From positions 248,001-312,000 of the forward strand of contig CAKJVC010000058.1 of assembly GCA_918026815.1 (NCBI GenBank): a stretch of 64,000 bases of DNA, written 5' to 3'. The stretch is from Chalara sp. BL73 (taxonomy: Eukaryota > Ascomycota > Leotiomycetes > Helotiales). The position numbers and the translations under genes were made by a program. This document shows positions 35,801 through 47,629 of this stretch, piece by piece (the stretch's first letter is position 1; every line of letters starts with the position of its first letter). The notes beneath the pieces were generated by a model. That model made no database searches. It worked only from the letters and a program-made list of their open reading frames with translations, and was not told the origin of the DNA.

Positions 35801-36674
35801 ATGGGTACTAGCCTGAATATTCAAGTAAGCATAACTCCCAAAGCAAAGTGCAAACGCCACGGGAAGTGCGTTTTACTTACACCAGAGTATATAGGATTGT
35901 GCCCTGCGGACGAAGTAGTCTACAGTTTATGCATTAGCTAAATTTTGTGCTAGGAAGTATGCTAACGACAGAGATATAATCTGGAGGCTATTTACCGGTG
36001 GATAGTGTTGAGACGGCGATTCTCGGCTAGTGGACGATCCTCCAAGCAGATCCGCAATGGAAACTCCAGATCTGTGACTTTGCGTAGCGGTTCCCAGCGC
36101 AGGAAGATCTCTGCTGGATCCAAAAGCGGCTGGTGTAGTAGAGACAGGCGTTCGAGCAGGAGGGGGGTGACTAAAGCGGTGTTGCGTATTGCTCTGTTGA
36201 GGCGAGGACGGCGGTGGCATTCCTCGAGTCACGGGTGTATGGCCAACAGATGACGTACTGTGATGCCTTCCGTGCATTGAACCTGTCATTGGGCCCTCTC
36301 GTGTATGCCCTTCTCTGACAGGGCCATCTCTTGGAGGCCCTTCTCTCAATGGGCCTTCTCTTAGATGTCCTTCCCCATTGTAAGATCGTTGTCCGTAGCT
36401 AGAATATGGCGGTTCGGATGGTCGTCGTTGACTACAAATGCACAGGTCAGAATTAGAAGATATCTTCGTTATAGGAAGAAATATAAGCAGTTATTTAGGA
36501 TATATGCACTTACTGTTCAGTATAGGGTGCGCTTGGATTTGGGGTAGGATTTGGCGCATGCGAGGAAGGTGGATAAGAACTCTGGGTTGACGGAGATGCG
36601 TATGGGGCATTGCGGGTATATGGCGATGCAACATTCCGTGAGAAAGGATGCTGCGATGGCTGTCGAGGATCCAT
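32855..36674 (-). CDS. RXT3: Rxt3-like subunit of the Rpd3L histone deacetylase complex
   Basis: Seven exons (36674-36514, 36431-35996, 35919-35881, 35812-34290, 34238-33460, 33358-33134, 33060-32855) give 1122 residues with every phase matching. Rxt3 is a subunit of the large Rpd3 histone deacetylase complex and acts in the nucleus. The conserved core is about residues 800-1050: LGHAYYQSSLKPVGMTMNTS, KAVWGTDIYTDDSDIIAACI, HQGWFRGQWPEDVDTDLL, then RFGIRSREWGAKHEGGYQSE and LSFMIVSIRW. The N-terminal 700 residues are disordered. They carry a small [RE]GP repeat near residues 75-100, a Glu/Arg/Gln repeat forming a long charged helix (about 390-470), poly-Gln patches, and His-rich tracts flanking the fifth exon. 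The gene starts about 860 bases from the divergent CLN3 gene. Exon 3 is only 39 bases. Confidence 0.88.
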
Positions 36675-37530
36675 GGTGTGAACAACGAGCTGGTTTCCAG
36701 CTCAGCTTGAATCTGTCGTCGTGTCCCAAATCGAGGAGCACAGCAGTACCTAGCGTGGCGATATCAGTACTTCATATATGGTAGAGTTTGATGTGCTATG
36801 ATTTCGGAGTCATGAGGTTTGCGGAAGAGTTCTCTATTTACCGTGATTTTAGATTTCGGCCCAATGATGCGGTGACAGGATGACGATGGGAGCTCCAACT
36901 ACCGACAGTGATGCTGGCTGTCTGTCAAGGCTGCGGTCGGAAGATAAGTATATTAACGGTGTCGCATACTGTGCTGGAGACCGGTGAGCTGTAGCGTAGT
37001 GCTTCAGAGAGTGTTGTGGTGATCGTTGGGCATAGAGTTGAATGGGTTCCTTACAATGGAAACTTGAGCACAACTTGCAAATCCTGGACACGCGCTTGCT
37101 TGGGCACCAGGATTAGCCTTTGCCTTACAGTTTACTTGACCTTGCAGAATATACCCTGCAAGCGGGATCCATAAAGCTAAACTTAAATAAGCATAACGCC
37201 ATGTCCCCGGAAACTGCAAGCCCCATAAATTAGCCACAAATTAGCCACAGCTTATCAACAAGCGACTTTGGCTGAACCGCGGTACAGTAGGTACGAAAAC
37301 CAGGTAACAACAAACAATTTAAAGTGTTTACACAAATTACTCCAACAGCTCAACGCAATATACTTAATTATATCTGATTGACAACTTAGAACCCCTCCGT
37401 TTATACTTGCTATACTTTCCTGGACGACAGCTGCCCTACATTCTGCTGCGGAATGTCGCTGTAACTGGCTTCCCTTAAGCAGATTTCCGCAGCCATCCTA
37501 TTACGCAGGCGCACTGAGCAGTAGTCTCCA
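36675..37530. other. Divergent promoter region
   Basis: Between Rxt3 (minus) and CLN3 (plus). No gene seen. Confidence 0.5.
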
Positions 37531-39010
37531 ATGAATAGATCGCCATCTTCTTCCGGGCTCCTCCCAATTCCGGGTGCTCCAGGGTCATCATGGGCAGTAT
37601 ATAAGGCACGACTAAAGGGGCTCTTCCAAGGCGCCGATTCATCTGTTCTGGTGGCATTCTGGTTATTCGGTATTAACGCCTTTCGCACGATAAGTCGAAC
37701 AAAGCTGATAACCGCTAGGGCTTATAAACAATGTTCTATACGTGATAATATTGTCTGCCGCACTGGATCTTGTTGGCCCAAACGTGCCAAAAGCAGTCGT
37801 TCTTCTTGCCGATGTGCTGCCATCTTTCATCACCAAACTCATCGCTCCCTACTTCATTCATAAGGTGCCATATTCGATAAGAATCATCATATTCTGTGGA
37901 CTCTCATCATCCGGCATGCTGCTTATTGCGTTGACGCCGACCACACAATCTGGCGGCTCCATATCTACCAAATTGGCCGGCGTTGTTATGGCTAGTCTGA
38001 GTTCAGGAGGAGGAGAGCTATCGTTCCTAGGTCTTACACATTATTATGGGCCATTCAGTCTGGCAGCATGGGGAAGTGGAACTGGAGGTGCGGGTCTGAT
38101 TGGTGCTGGGCTCTATGTGCTTTTGACAAGCACGATAGGATTATCCGTCAAGACTTCGCTTCTCACTTCGGCATTCCTGCCATGCTTCATGCTTTTATCG
38201 TTCTTCATCATTCTCCCTCGCGGACCACTGCGCCGCGCCCATTCTAGCAAAGGATACACCGATATTCCAACGGTTGACATCGATACTGAAGATGTTGATT
38301 CCCTTCCCACGGATGCAGCATCACAATCACTTCTTGCCCCTGGTCCCTCAGTTGTAGCAGAAGCATACCATGCACATTCACCCCGTCCTGCTTCCCCTGC
38401 CTTTCCCAGCTCGCCACGAACCTCGTATTTTCAGAAACCTACTTTCCGCCAAAAGCTTGCCCGTGCTCAAGGTCTATTCTTTCCATACATGCTACCCTTG
38501 CTTCTTGTGTATATTGCGGAATACACCATAAATCAAGGCGTAGCTCCTACGCTTTTGTTCCCTATATCTTCCTCCTCTCCACACAACCCACCATTTAGGG
38601 CTTACCGCGAATTTTATCCATTCTACAACCTCCTTTATCAGCTCGGAGTGTTCATCTCCAGGTCATCAACACCCTTCATTCGCATACATAACTTGTATCT
38701 GCCATCATTCCTTCAGATGGGAAACCTAGTCATTCTGATCAGCCAAAGCATATGGGACTGGATACCCACAGTATATCTGGTCTTCATCGTGGTCTTCTGG
38801 GAAGGACTATTAGGCGGAGCGGTGTATGTGAACACATTCGCGGAGATCATGGACCATGTTCCAGAAAGTGATAGGGAGTTCAGCCTTGGGGCGACGAGTG
38901 TAAGTGATAGCGGAGGAATATGCATAGCCGGCTTCGTGGGGATGCTGCTGGAGCCAGCACTTTGTGGGTGGAACGTCAGGCATGGGAGAACTATGTGCAA
39001 GAAATTGTAA
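37531..39010 (+). CDS. BTN1: CLN3/battenin (Btn1) lysosomal-vacuolar membrane protein
   Basis: Two exons, 37531-37669 and 37719-39010 (49-base intron), give 476 residues. CLN3 proteins are multi-span proteins of the vacuole and Golgi related to the equilibrative nucleoside transporter fold. The yeast form influences vacuolar pH and arginine balance. The family signature after the first exon join is intact ([20 protein letters not shown]), as are DLVGPNVPK and the [12 protein letters not shown] motif. About ten hydrophobic helices are visible. A Ser/Pro-rich cytoplasmic loop lies at about residues 210-285, and the C-terminal region includes the [15 protein letters not shown] and [11 protein letters not shown] segments. 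Length is close to other fungal members. It is divergent from Rxt3 and convergent with tryptophan synthase. Confidence 0.93.
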
Positions 39011-39292
39011 CAATTGAAGAGCTTTTCCAAGTTTTGTCAAATCTTGGGTTTGTTATTTAGCAAGGCGTTTAGACAATCAGGCGGCTTTACGAATCTCAAC
39101 ATGAACTAGAATTTGGGTTTCGTGCATGAAATTTGACCGAGATTTATATTAAATCGATCACTATACTCACAATGCAAACATTCCAAAACATCCATGTAAT
39201 CTTTTTTTTTCCACACGGCTTTAACACTTTTGTATGAGCCATGATTTCGTAGCCAAGGCGCATGATATAAGTCTTCATACAAGTGATGACAT

Positions 39293-41686
39293 TTAAAATC
39301 TTAAATCCCATCCAATCTGTGGTCCGAGCTTGGGCAGCTCATCTGCAACACTCTGTACATCCTTGTCACCTCTGCCACTCAAACATATCACAATATCTTC
39401 GCCTTTCTTCATCGTCTTTGCCAATTCAACCCCGCCGTAGATTGCATGCGCTGACTCTAGAGCTGGAATGATACCCTCCATCTCAGAAATCATCTTGAAG
39501 CCCTTGAACGCCTCGGCATCAGTTGCAGCAATGAATTTGGCGCGTTCATTGTCTTTCCACGAGGAAAGCTCAGGGCCTACACCTGGGTAATCAAGACCAG
39601 CTGATACCGAATGAGTGTCTAAGATTTGGCCATGCTTGTCCTGCAAGACGTAGGTGCGCACACCGTGTAGAACACCCTTGGTGCCACCAGAGAGAGTTGC
39701 AGCATGCCGCTCGGTATCGAGACCATCACCACCTGCTTCGACACCAAGAAGCTTCACGCTTGGGTCTTTTGAGAAAGGGTAGAACATGCCCACGGCGTTG
39801 CTTCCGCCACCAACACACGCGACAACCGCATCTGGAAGCTTGCCTCGCTTCTCTTGCATTTGAGTCTTTGTCTCGTCGCCGATTACTGACTGGAATGTGC
39901 GGACAATCGTGGGGAAGGGATGCGGTCCAATGGCTGAGCCAATAATATAGTGAGTTGTGTCAAGGTTCACGACCCAGGCTCGTAAGGCTTCGTTAACAGC
40001 ATCGCGAAGGGTTTGGGATCCTGCCTCGACGGCAATGACTTGGGCTCCAAGGAGTTTGATACGGAAGACGTTGAGAGCTTGTCTTCTTACATCTTCTGCT
40101 CCCATATATACTGTGCACTTCATTCCAAATTTAGCACAGACAGTTGCCGTAGCTACACCATGCTGTCCAGCTCCAGTTTCAGCAATGATCTCGGTCTTCC
40201 CTAGCCGTCGGGCAAGTAATATCTGACCAAGGGCATTATTGATCTTGTGGCTTCCAGTATGGTTCAAATCCTCTCTTTTCAGCCATATATTGGCACCGCC
40301 GGCGTGTTCAGTAAGACGCTCAGCAAGATGTAAGTGGCCCGGCCGCCCCATCCAGGGATAGTATGTCCGGTACTCTGCCCAGAACTCTTCATTATCCTTG
40401 ATCGCATTGAAGCCCTCCTCAAGCTCCGCCAGACAGTCCATAAGTGCCTCAGGAACGTACTGGCCTCCGAATTCACCAAAGCGAGCAGAGACGGCGGCTG
40501 GGTCCACATCATTTGTATTCATAGCTTCGATTTGATCTGCTAGCCCAGGGCCAGAACTCTCACGGATAACACCGTCAACGTGAACGTTCTTCCCATCTGG
40601 TTCAGCGGCATGGTGTAGCGTCTCTACAATCCCGACTTCTCGGGTAAGACCGCCGTTGGGCACATTTCGACGTCCGGAGACTTTGGCACAGTATTCCTCC
40701 ACAGCTTTGGCACCATTTCCAGCTGTTGCTTCAGATAACGTGTTGATAATCTGACTTCCAATAACGACACCACTTGCAATCTGAGCAACACTTAGGAAAT
40801 GATCACGGGTAGTTACACCAAATCCTACAGCAGTAGGTTTGTCTCCGGAATACTCTTTGACTCGCTTTAATAAGCCTGGTAATCCAGTGTTCATGCTACC
40901 TCCTGCTCCGGTGGCACCTGTGACACCCATCTTGGACACAACATATATGAACGAGTCGGCGAGTTTGCACAGAAGCTTCATTCGAGACTCAGAGGTAGAT
41001 GGTGCGATCAGAGGTATATAGGACAGCCTGCCAGTCGGATCGTATCAGTGTGAGTTCGCATAATTTTAATTTTTACAAGTGACTCACCCTTCCTGGGAGC
41101 AATATTTACGGAAGGAGACAGCTTCCTCAGGTGGCAGATCAACGATGATGAAACCATTGACACCCGCCTCCTTGCAATCTGTCAATAGCTTCTCTTCTCC
41201 GTAGTTCAGCAGCACATTGTAATAGCCCATGAATAGAATTGGTGCTTTCAATCCTTTGTTTCTTGCGTCGCGGACCATCCGGAGTGAGGAGGTAATAGTA
41301 ACTCCATTCTGTAAAGCTTTCTACACAATTCATAAGCATTTGTAAACAGCAAGGAGAGAGCCACAAACAGTGTTTGATTTTTGGATGGTCGGGCCATCTC
41401 CAATGGGGTCCGTGAAGGGTATTCCAAGCTCGATCAGATCTAAGCAGTGATTAGCAGGAATATACCAATTGAGCAGGTAACCCAACCGGCGCCGCCAGCT
41501 TCCATTCCCAGCAGAATATCAACAGTCTCCTCAGGAGTTGGGTACCCGGCCGTCACATATGTCACCAAGGCTGGCTATTCAGGTAGGTTAGCTATATTCG
41601 GACAATAACGCTCATTTGCTGGACGGGAAAGAACATACTCGGTTTTCTTTCTTGCATTGTGCGAACGTTTTCTTGATTTCCTCCAT
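39293..41686 (-). CDS. TRP5: Tryptophan synthase, fused alpha and beta domains
   Basis: Five exons (41686-41639, 41574-41487, 41439-41369, 41320-41088, 41027-39293) give 724 residues with all phases consistent. The enzyme converts indole-3-glycerol phosphate and serine to tryptophan, the last step of the pathway. The alpha half (about 1-260) starts [16 protein letters not shown], then [16 protein letters not shown]. Its catalytic acids Glu49 (LIELGIPF) and Asp60 (PIGDGPTIQ) fall at the same numbers as in bacterial TrpA. A linker leads to the beta half, which begins near [20 protein letters not shown]. The PLP lysine is Lys408 in [10 protein letters not shown], and the GGGSNA phosphate loop is present. 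The alpha-beta order and length are standard for fungi. A perfect CPC1/GCN4 site lies about 80 bases upstream. It shares that promoter with the divergent SDHAF4 gene. Confidence 0.97.
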
Positions 41687-42081
41687 TTTAAAAAGGTCCA
41701 AAATACGTTTCAGATCTCAATTGAGAAATTTGAGAGGTGTATTGAGAAAGACAATGGAAGATGACTCAAGATGGTAGCAGCCCCTCCAAAAATTATCCAC
41801 CGAATTATCCCCCGAAGCCGCAAATGTGTCACCGCTTTGCTTGATATGTTCACCCGATATGTTCTAAAAGAAGCCAAAATAGGTCAGAAGGAGCCTCTGA
41901 TCTTGATATTTGACGACACATTATCTCCCGAGCCACTCCCGGCTTGGCGCTGCCGCTTATCGGCAAACGGATTGTCGGTAACTTATTTACATTCGCCACA
42001 AGATCACCCGGACCACATCATATAAACATCGACTATCGCTGTATGTTCAAGTCTTAGATTCAACAGGACACAATCAACACA
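41687..42081. other. Divergent promoter region
   Basis: 395 bases between the tryptophan synthase (minus) and SDHAF4 (plus) starts. Contains the TGACTCA site. An 84-codon plus-strand frame (41771-42025) is not considered a gene. Confidence 0.55.
41762..41768. promoter_or_regulatory. Perfect CPC1/GCN4-type site TGACTCA
   Basis: TGACTCA is the consensus for the bZIP regulator of general amino acid (cross-pathway) control. It lies 76-82 bases upstream of the tryptophan synthase ATG at 41686, a position typical of such sites in amino acid biosynthesis genes. Induction on amino acid starvation is inferred. Confidence 0.65.
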
Positions 42082-42522
42082 ATGTCACGTATTCTCGCAC
42101 GAAGGTTCGCCCTATCGTCCCGCCAATTCAGCGCCTCTTCCATCCATCCTGCCTTCGCAACCGGCCCATCACCTCCACGCCTCCCTCCAAAGGAACAAGA
42201 AGAATTCGAGCGTCTGCAAAAAGCATCTACCGGAGCTTTCTCCACCCCAAAGACCCCCACATCAAAACCGCAGATCAACCAATCGCCTGCCTCGCTAGCT
42301 GAAGAGAAAGAGGCGCTGGATGTGCTGAAGGCGCGGATAGAAGCGCAGGGAAAGGGGGACGAGTTGCATCCAAATATCAGGAGAGGTGCAGCACCAGAGT
42401 TTGAGGGCGATGTCAACCCAAAGACAGGGGAGGTTGGTGGGCCCAAGAATGAGCCACTAAGATGGGGAAGTACGGGGGAGAGGGGAGATTGGAGTTATAA
42501 TGGACGGGTTACAGACTTTTGA
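42082..42522 (+). CDS. SDH8: Succinate dehydrogenase assembly factor 4 (SDHAF4/Sdh8, DUF1674)
   Basis: Single-exon ORF of 146 residues. The N-terminus (MSRILARRFALSSRQFSASS) is a mitochondrial presequence rich in Arg and Ser. The C-terminus carries the DUF1674 signature: DVNPKTGEVGGPKNEPLRWG, then RGDWSYNGRVTDF at the end. SDHAF4 binds the flavinated Sdh1 subunit in the matrix before it joins Sdh2, protecting against superoxide formation. The middle part is Pro/Lys/Glu-rich and variable, as in relatives. Length is normal. The ATG at 42082 is the only start giving the presequence. It is divergent from tryptophan synthase. Confidence 0.9.
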   Translation: MSRILARRFALSSRQFSASSIHPAFATGPSPPRLPPKEQEEFERLQKASTGAFSTPKTPTSKPQINQSPASLAEEKEALDVLKARIEAQGKGDELHPNIRRGAAPEFEGDVNPKTGEVGGPKNEPLRWGSTGERGDWSYNGRVTDF

Positions 42523-42787
42523 AGGGATTAGCAAACTGGAAATGCATCACTTCTGTCATTTCAAGATGTCAGTTTGTATGTCTTTTTCCCAATCACATAG
42601 CATCACCCACAGGAGTGGATCCGTTGTTTCGTGAATTCTTTCCATTGAAGAATCTGTTTCTGCATGATCTTAGCTGCATCAGATTATAGCTCCATGAGGG
42701 TTTTGAAGTCAGTCCCTTCTAATCAGAAGCATTCCTCCGTGCTGTGAATTGTGGAGGCGGAAGTAGGCTTTCTCATGGCCACTGCGA

Positions 42788-43676
42788 TTAGTCGCTTGCC
42801 ATCATACTTAGCATCTCTCTCAGATCCCTAGCCTCACGAATCCTAATGAAATTGATAACTGGTAGCACCCAACTCTCCGGGTCGTCCCTTCTGCCCCAAT
42901 CGCTCCAGAGATACGCTAATAAAGCGTAGTCTTTCTCCTTCCAATGCATCACCGCGTTCCAGGTATTTTTAAGCATATCTACACCACGCCGCAAAGCGTC
43001 AGCGACGATTTTTTCTCCTATAGGAATGTGGCTTTGGTCTGCGGACGAAAGTTGATCATCCATGCTGCCGCTGTGAAATATCAACCTCTTCAGGCCTTCA
43101 AAGCGTAAGAATAAATGTAGCATAGACAGAGCATCCATGACAGAGAACATCGCCTGGTTCAACTTGAAATGCATCGATGTTTTAGTAGGATCACTCTGAT
43201 TCTGTCCCGATCCAGATGCAAAGTCGCCGCCTCAATACTGTCAATTACATAACGGTAGTCTTCATAGAGAGACTTCTTAAGGCAGAATTTTAGAGGGTAC
43301 CCTTTTTCGCCTTGGGTACTAAATTTCCTCTGAACCAAACTACGTTACGATTAGGCGCAATGTAACATGGACCAATGAATGGCCGCAATACAATTGAGAA
43401 GCCCAGTGGGCTTGGAAGTATCGACGCCTGAGCGAAACTGAGCTTGTAGACCTTGAGACCGATGATTCGGGAGCTCTGGCAGATGTGAAGAACTACAGGA
43501 ACAAGGCGTCGGTTATATCGTCTGACTTGTGCTAGATTGGTACCCTGTCTTAGGGGGGAGTTTCTATCTAGGAACAGGTTATTAGCATTGTTCAAGCTGA
43601 GGCATGGTGAATTGACGAATTCTCGAACAACCTCACTAGAATCAGCTTTCGAAGACTTCGCTGGCAAGACCGCCAA
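42788..43676 (-). pseudogene. 2EXR-domain locus, probably broken
   Basis: Two minus-strand frames fit one 2EXR-type protein. At 43676-43300 the middle of the domain reads RRLVPVVLHICQSSRIIGLK, VYKLSFAQA and PNRNVVWFRGNL; at 43174-42788 there is a C-terminal segment with RFEGLKRLIFHSGSMDD. A probable intron between them has a GTACCC donor near 43300 and an acceptor near 43220 restoring the frame before QNQSDPTKTSMHF. The N-terminal signature F-x(3)-LP-x-ELR-x-IW is not intact: LAVLPA and SLRKLI appear next to each other but in different frames. No ATG starts the frame, which opens at a TTG at 43676. I infer a frameshifted, decaying copy. An intact gene with an unusual first exon remains possible. 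Confidence 0.5.
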
Positions 43677-44353
43677 GTAATGTGTCCACTAATTGAGTTC
43701 AGAAACGCAAATTGAACACCTCACCTACCTTGGACTATCTCAATGAGTTGAGGGATGAAACAGACGTACTCCCAGACACTGATCTTGATTTCATTGGGAA
43801 CTTGGCGAAAAGTTTGAAAGATCCAAGCTCTCCAATCTTTGTACTAATACCCCCTACACGCGAAACGGGTATTGAGCTCAGGAGGAAGACCTGGGGTCAC
43901 ATACTAAGGATACTTACTATGAACAATGTATGCAGTAGGGGTGGGGATCCGATGTGGGAAAGCACATTTCATGTGATTACATAGCAACCCTATTTCCCTT
44001 GGTGAGAAGCATATAAGCCGAACTTTCAAGAAACAAGGCATAAGCGAAACAGCAGCCCTGCTAAATACTTTCCTTTTTATCCTCTTGCAGCCTAGCGACG
44101 CAAATAGAAGCTCGCTAAGAGATAGAGGTTAGGTGGGGGCAGACAGCAGCAGATTCGAAGCATATCACGGTCTAGAGCCTGCTGCGGATGTCCAGAAACT
44201 CCACGAAATAATTTTCCAGTAAGCTCCTGTTGTGAGTTAAAGTTTCTTACTACCAACATCGTGACTATTTATGACAACAGCTCATAGTTCGCACTCATTG
44301 ACAGATATTTTCTTGCTTCGACACACACTCGTATGATATTGCGACTACAAAAT
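43677..44353. other. Intergenic
   Basis: No supported gene. A plus-strand frame at 43712-43984 has no ATG at its opening and no recognised domain. Confidence 0.4.
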
Positions 44354-45486
44354 CTACAGAGGCTTGTATTCTAGGCTTAGCAGAGGTGGGTTAAGTTCCC
44401 AGTCCATTGGCTCCTCAGCTGTAGCCTTCTCCACAGTTCCCCAGGTTTCTTCTTTCCCAATCGTCCATCCCATCTTGCCTTCTGTCTTCGCCCATAAATT
44501 AGCCCACTCCCTATGATTGCCCGAAGTAATAACCGGAGGTGTCCAATCTGAAGGCTATGTCCACACGATGTCAATTATTGTTTCAGACGATTTAAACTGA
44601 GCTTACCAAGGTACCTGTGAGTTCGGTTTCAGCATGAAAACAGTGAGAGTAAGCCCGTTTGTAGTAGTGCTTGTAGCTTGCAGATAGTCTCTTAATATTG
44701 TCAATATAGCATTTATTGTGATCAGCGGGCCACCGCGGCTTAGGAAGTAGGTTTGGAAGAGGAAACCTCCATAAAGGATCCCATCCTTCCACTGCCAATA
44801 TCTAATCAGTAAAAGGCTCTGCAAGATACTGGCCAACTTTTGTGCTTTTAGCTGGTTTGGTTACCGTATATATAAGACTTACTAAGAAGGTGAGAAAGAT
44901 TAGGGAACCAGGCAATGAAAAATGCGTAATCCTCGCTTCTTAGCCTGGTGGATTGCTGTGAGCCGATGTATTTCATGCGTGAAAACTCTGAAAGAGGTCC
45001 ACCTAGGAAGTGCTGCTTAAGCACAAACATATCCCTTGCATCTTTGCTCGTGAATACAAGGATGTCCAAGTCGAAGTTGAAGTATATGGAGCTTCAAATT
45101 ATTAGCAGATCCTAGATACAGTGTAACGTTATGGCTGCACATGGCCATGAGTCTGAGGCGAGGGAAAAGTAACTCACTGATCAAAAGGTTTTGTAAAAGC
45201 TGCAGAAAAGATCTTCAAACCTTCCACTCGAGACTCATAGCATCTGTCTTTGTTAACGCTAGATCCGGGCCACAAAGGCTTTAAAACTGGGGTCGTACGC
45301 ATGAAGAATGCCTGGCACAGGTACTACCGCCGTTGTACGGCACCGAGGAATATCCGAATCATCATTAGGTATGTGCTCGTCCACAATAATAGCTCGTGGA
45401 TCTGGAATGGAAAAACTCCATATAGTTCGTTGGAGCTCTTTAGGTAGAAATGGGAACTTTGGAAAGGCGATATATTGCTTTGCCAT
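44354..45486 (-). CDS. 2EXR-domain protein, five exons
   Basis: Exons 45486-45299, 45243-45178, 45091-44883, 44791-44607 and 44554-44354 give 282 residues with all phases matching. The 2EXR signature is intact at residues about 8-23 (FPKFPFLPKELQRTIW). After the first intron the domain continues ILHACYESRVEGLKIFSAAF, then SIYFNFDLDILVF, the typical order of the family. The C-terminal part is Trp-rich and ends …LLSLEYKPL. The first intron (donor GTACGA, GTTAAC branch, CAG acceptor) was chosen because it alone joins the two halves of the conserved central motif. Function unknown. It is one of three 2EXR-type loci in the window, next to a decayed transposon island. Confidence 0.65.
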
Positions 45487-47629
45487 GTAACTGTTAAGGT
45501 TATATCTATGTTAGTATTGCTTGTGGGTACATTTTTCTGGGGAACTGTGCTCTGTTCATTATCTTTGGCGTTTGCCAGAGGCTTGGCATGTGGTAGATTC
45601 TGAATGGGACGAGATCTTGCACCTACGGGCATGGACTGGGGAAGAAATCAATCCATGGAGGATCAAACTTGACTGGGCGATGAGGTTGACGCATCTTAAG
45701 TTCCAAGCAGTCCTTGCGACAGTATTTGAAGATCGCTTGTTGAAGAAATTGCTGCTGCTGATGATCTTAGTACGAGATCGGTTTGGAGTCACCTTGGGGA
45801 AGGCAACGGAAACAAATGAATCTGCTCCCAGCCTTGCACCAAACTTCCATATCCTGATCCTACTCCGAGCTGCAAAATAGGTGTAGTATTGGTGAATATT
45901 TGTGAACGTATAAAATACCCAACAGTTTCTCTTGTCCGATTTTGGGCACTTCCCTCACATGGAGGTGATGATAGCTCCACGTGATCAGGAACACGTATCT
46001 TGACCACATTCTACTAATAAATCCTGAGAACCTCGAGCGAATGTTTCCCATTGGTTGTAGAACTGAAAAGTCCATAATCAAGTTTTGATTATGAATATTT
46101 CTAAAACTTAGTGCATCTTAAGCCTTGTAACTCGGCTCTAATCTACAGTCAAGCTCAAGGCCATTTCGAACACTTTCACAGAATTATACATCGTAAACTA
46201 GATATCCCATGCACGGAACTCGCTAAAATGAGCTAATGCATCATTGCATGACTCAAATACCACTTCCCACATCATGTAGCATCTGAGTGGAAGATCAATA
46301 GCCAGATCTAGGAGCCTCTTCGTAGTAACTTTTGACTTGGTTTGAAGGAAAGATGGCAATTCGTACATATCAATGAGGAGGCGCGGGACCATAACAAAAA
46401 TCAAATTTCGCAAGACAGGTGATCATCTCCAGAAACGTGGTTGACCATCAGCCTTCGGAGCTTGCTCCATACCGAACTTGGCTGCTGAAGCACATCATAT
46501 GCTACACAGGCCTCAAGCACTACCTATGGTCAAGAAAGCCGTACTAAATCTTAAAAACAGACTCTCGACTGTTCGATCATTAAAACTACTTGTTGGAATC
46601 CAACAGAAACTACACATTCGTAGCTCTGTTTTGTGCGCGATTGTGATTACTGGATCTGAAATTGAAACTAAAGGAAGGCGCGGCTCTTATATACTCGGAG
46701 CATGCCAAGTACAGATTTAACGCGGCACTGTGCCTATAGAATTAGCGCACCACGGTGGGCAATTGGATTGACAGTATTTATACATATATATCTACCATAG
46801 CATGCAACATTGGGCTAGCTTGATATACTCACGAGTTGATTTCCTGATTCTCCTCTCTGTTATCACCTTATCTTAGTAGTTGTTAATCCTTTTAATTAAG
46901 ATCACGGAAAATCAGACAACATGCTGGGCACATCATATCATCTTCTCAAAGGATTGGGATCTGTAATAAGCTGCTTCTTGGTCCTGCCTTCAAGATAATA
47001 CGCAGAAGTGAAAACGATATAACGTCTATCCCTGCGCAACGAGAAACCCACCGTGCCGAGAAGAAGAATGGGTCTTAGGTTCCTAAATCTTCCCTTATAA
47101 AAATATCGAGTTACAGTCAAAATAAAGTTGTTCTTTAGCTATTTCTCTACAAATACTCGATTTGTAGTGGCAAAAAAATGGTGTTGTGGCATGGCGGTAG
47201 ATCGTGCCGTTAACGGCGTCGAAAAGCTGCTTCGGCTTTACTCCCTGCTATATCGCAACGATTAGCTATTCTCTGGCTCTCGGTCCTTTAGTGCGAAGCT
47301 TCAACTCGAAGAGAATATATCCCTAAAGTTTCAAAGTCTAAGACTTATTAAAACCTATTTGCCGGTTGTATCCGGATAAAAAAAGAGAAAGCAAAAACTA
47401 CTCCAAGCGAGTTGGCGTGTTTTCAGCTTATTTAATATGATAATTTCAGTCACGTTAATTATATATACAGTATTATGTACATGATACTGTATATATGTAA
47501 ATCACGAAATTGTAGTAAATATAGATTGTAGCATTCTTCTAAAACTTTCGGTGCACTTTGTGGTTGGCAGACAATTTTCGTACCTGCGTCTCTGCGGCTT
47601 TGCATCTCTTTTCTGCATTTATTATTCGA
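45487..47629. other. Gene-poor flank of the repeat island
   Basis: No confident gene in 2.1 kb. A 119-codon plus-strand frame (45521-45880) and minus-strand frames near 45860-46413 lack starts, splice support or domains. AT content rises towards 47 kb. A perfect 8-base inverted repeat with 5-base loop lies at 47147-47167. Confidence 0.4.

Noticed and set aside
41771..42025. 84-codon plus-strand ORF with an ATG between tryptophan synthase and SDHAF4
   Set aside because: It fills the divergent promoter of two well-supported genes, ends shortly before the SDHAF4 start, and has no recognisable domain or composition.
43712..43984. Plus-strand ORF near the broken 2EXR locus
   Set aside because: The frame opens at a TTG without an ATG and lies in the 5' flank of a minus-strand locus; no domain recognised.
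45521..46413. Plus- and minus-strand ORFs suggesting another 2EXR copy
   Set aside because: A vague F…RMWS-like stretch is present, but the LP-x-ELR core and the central cysteine motif are absent.
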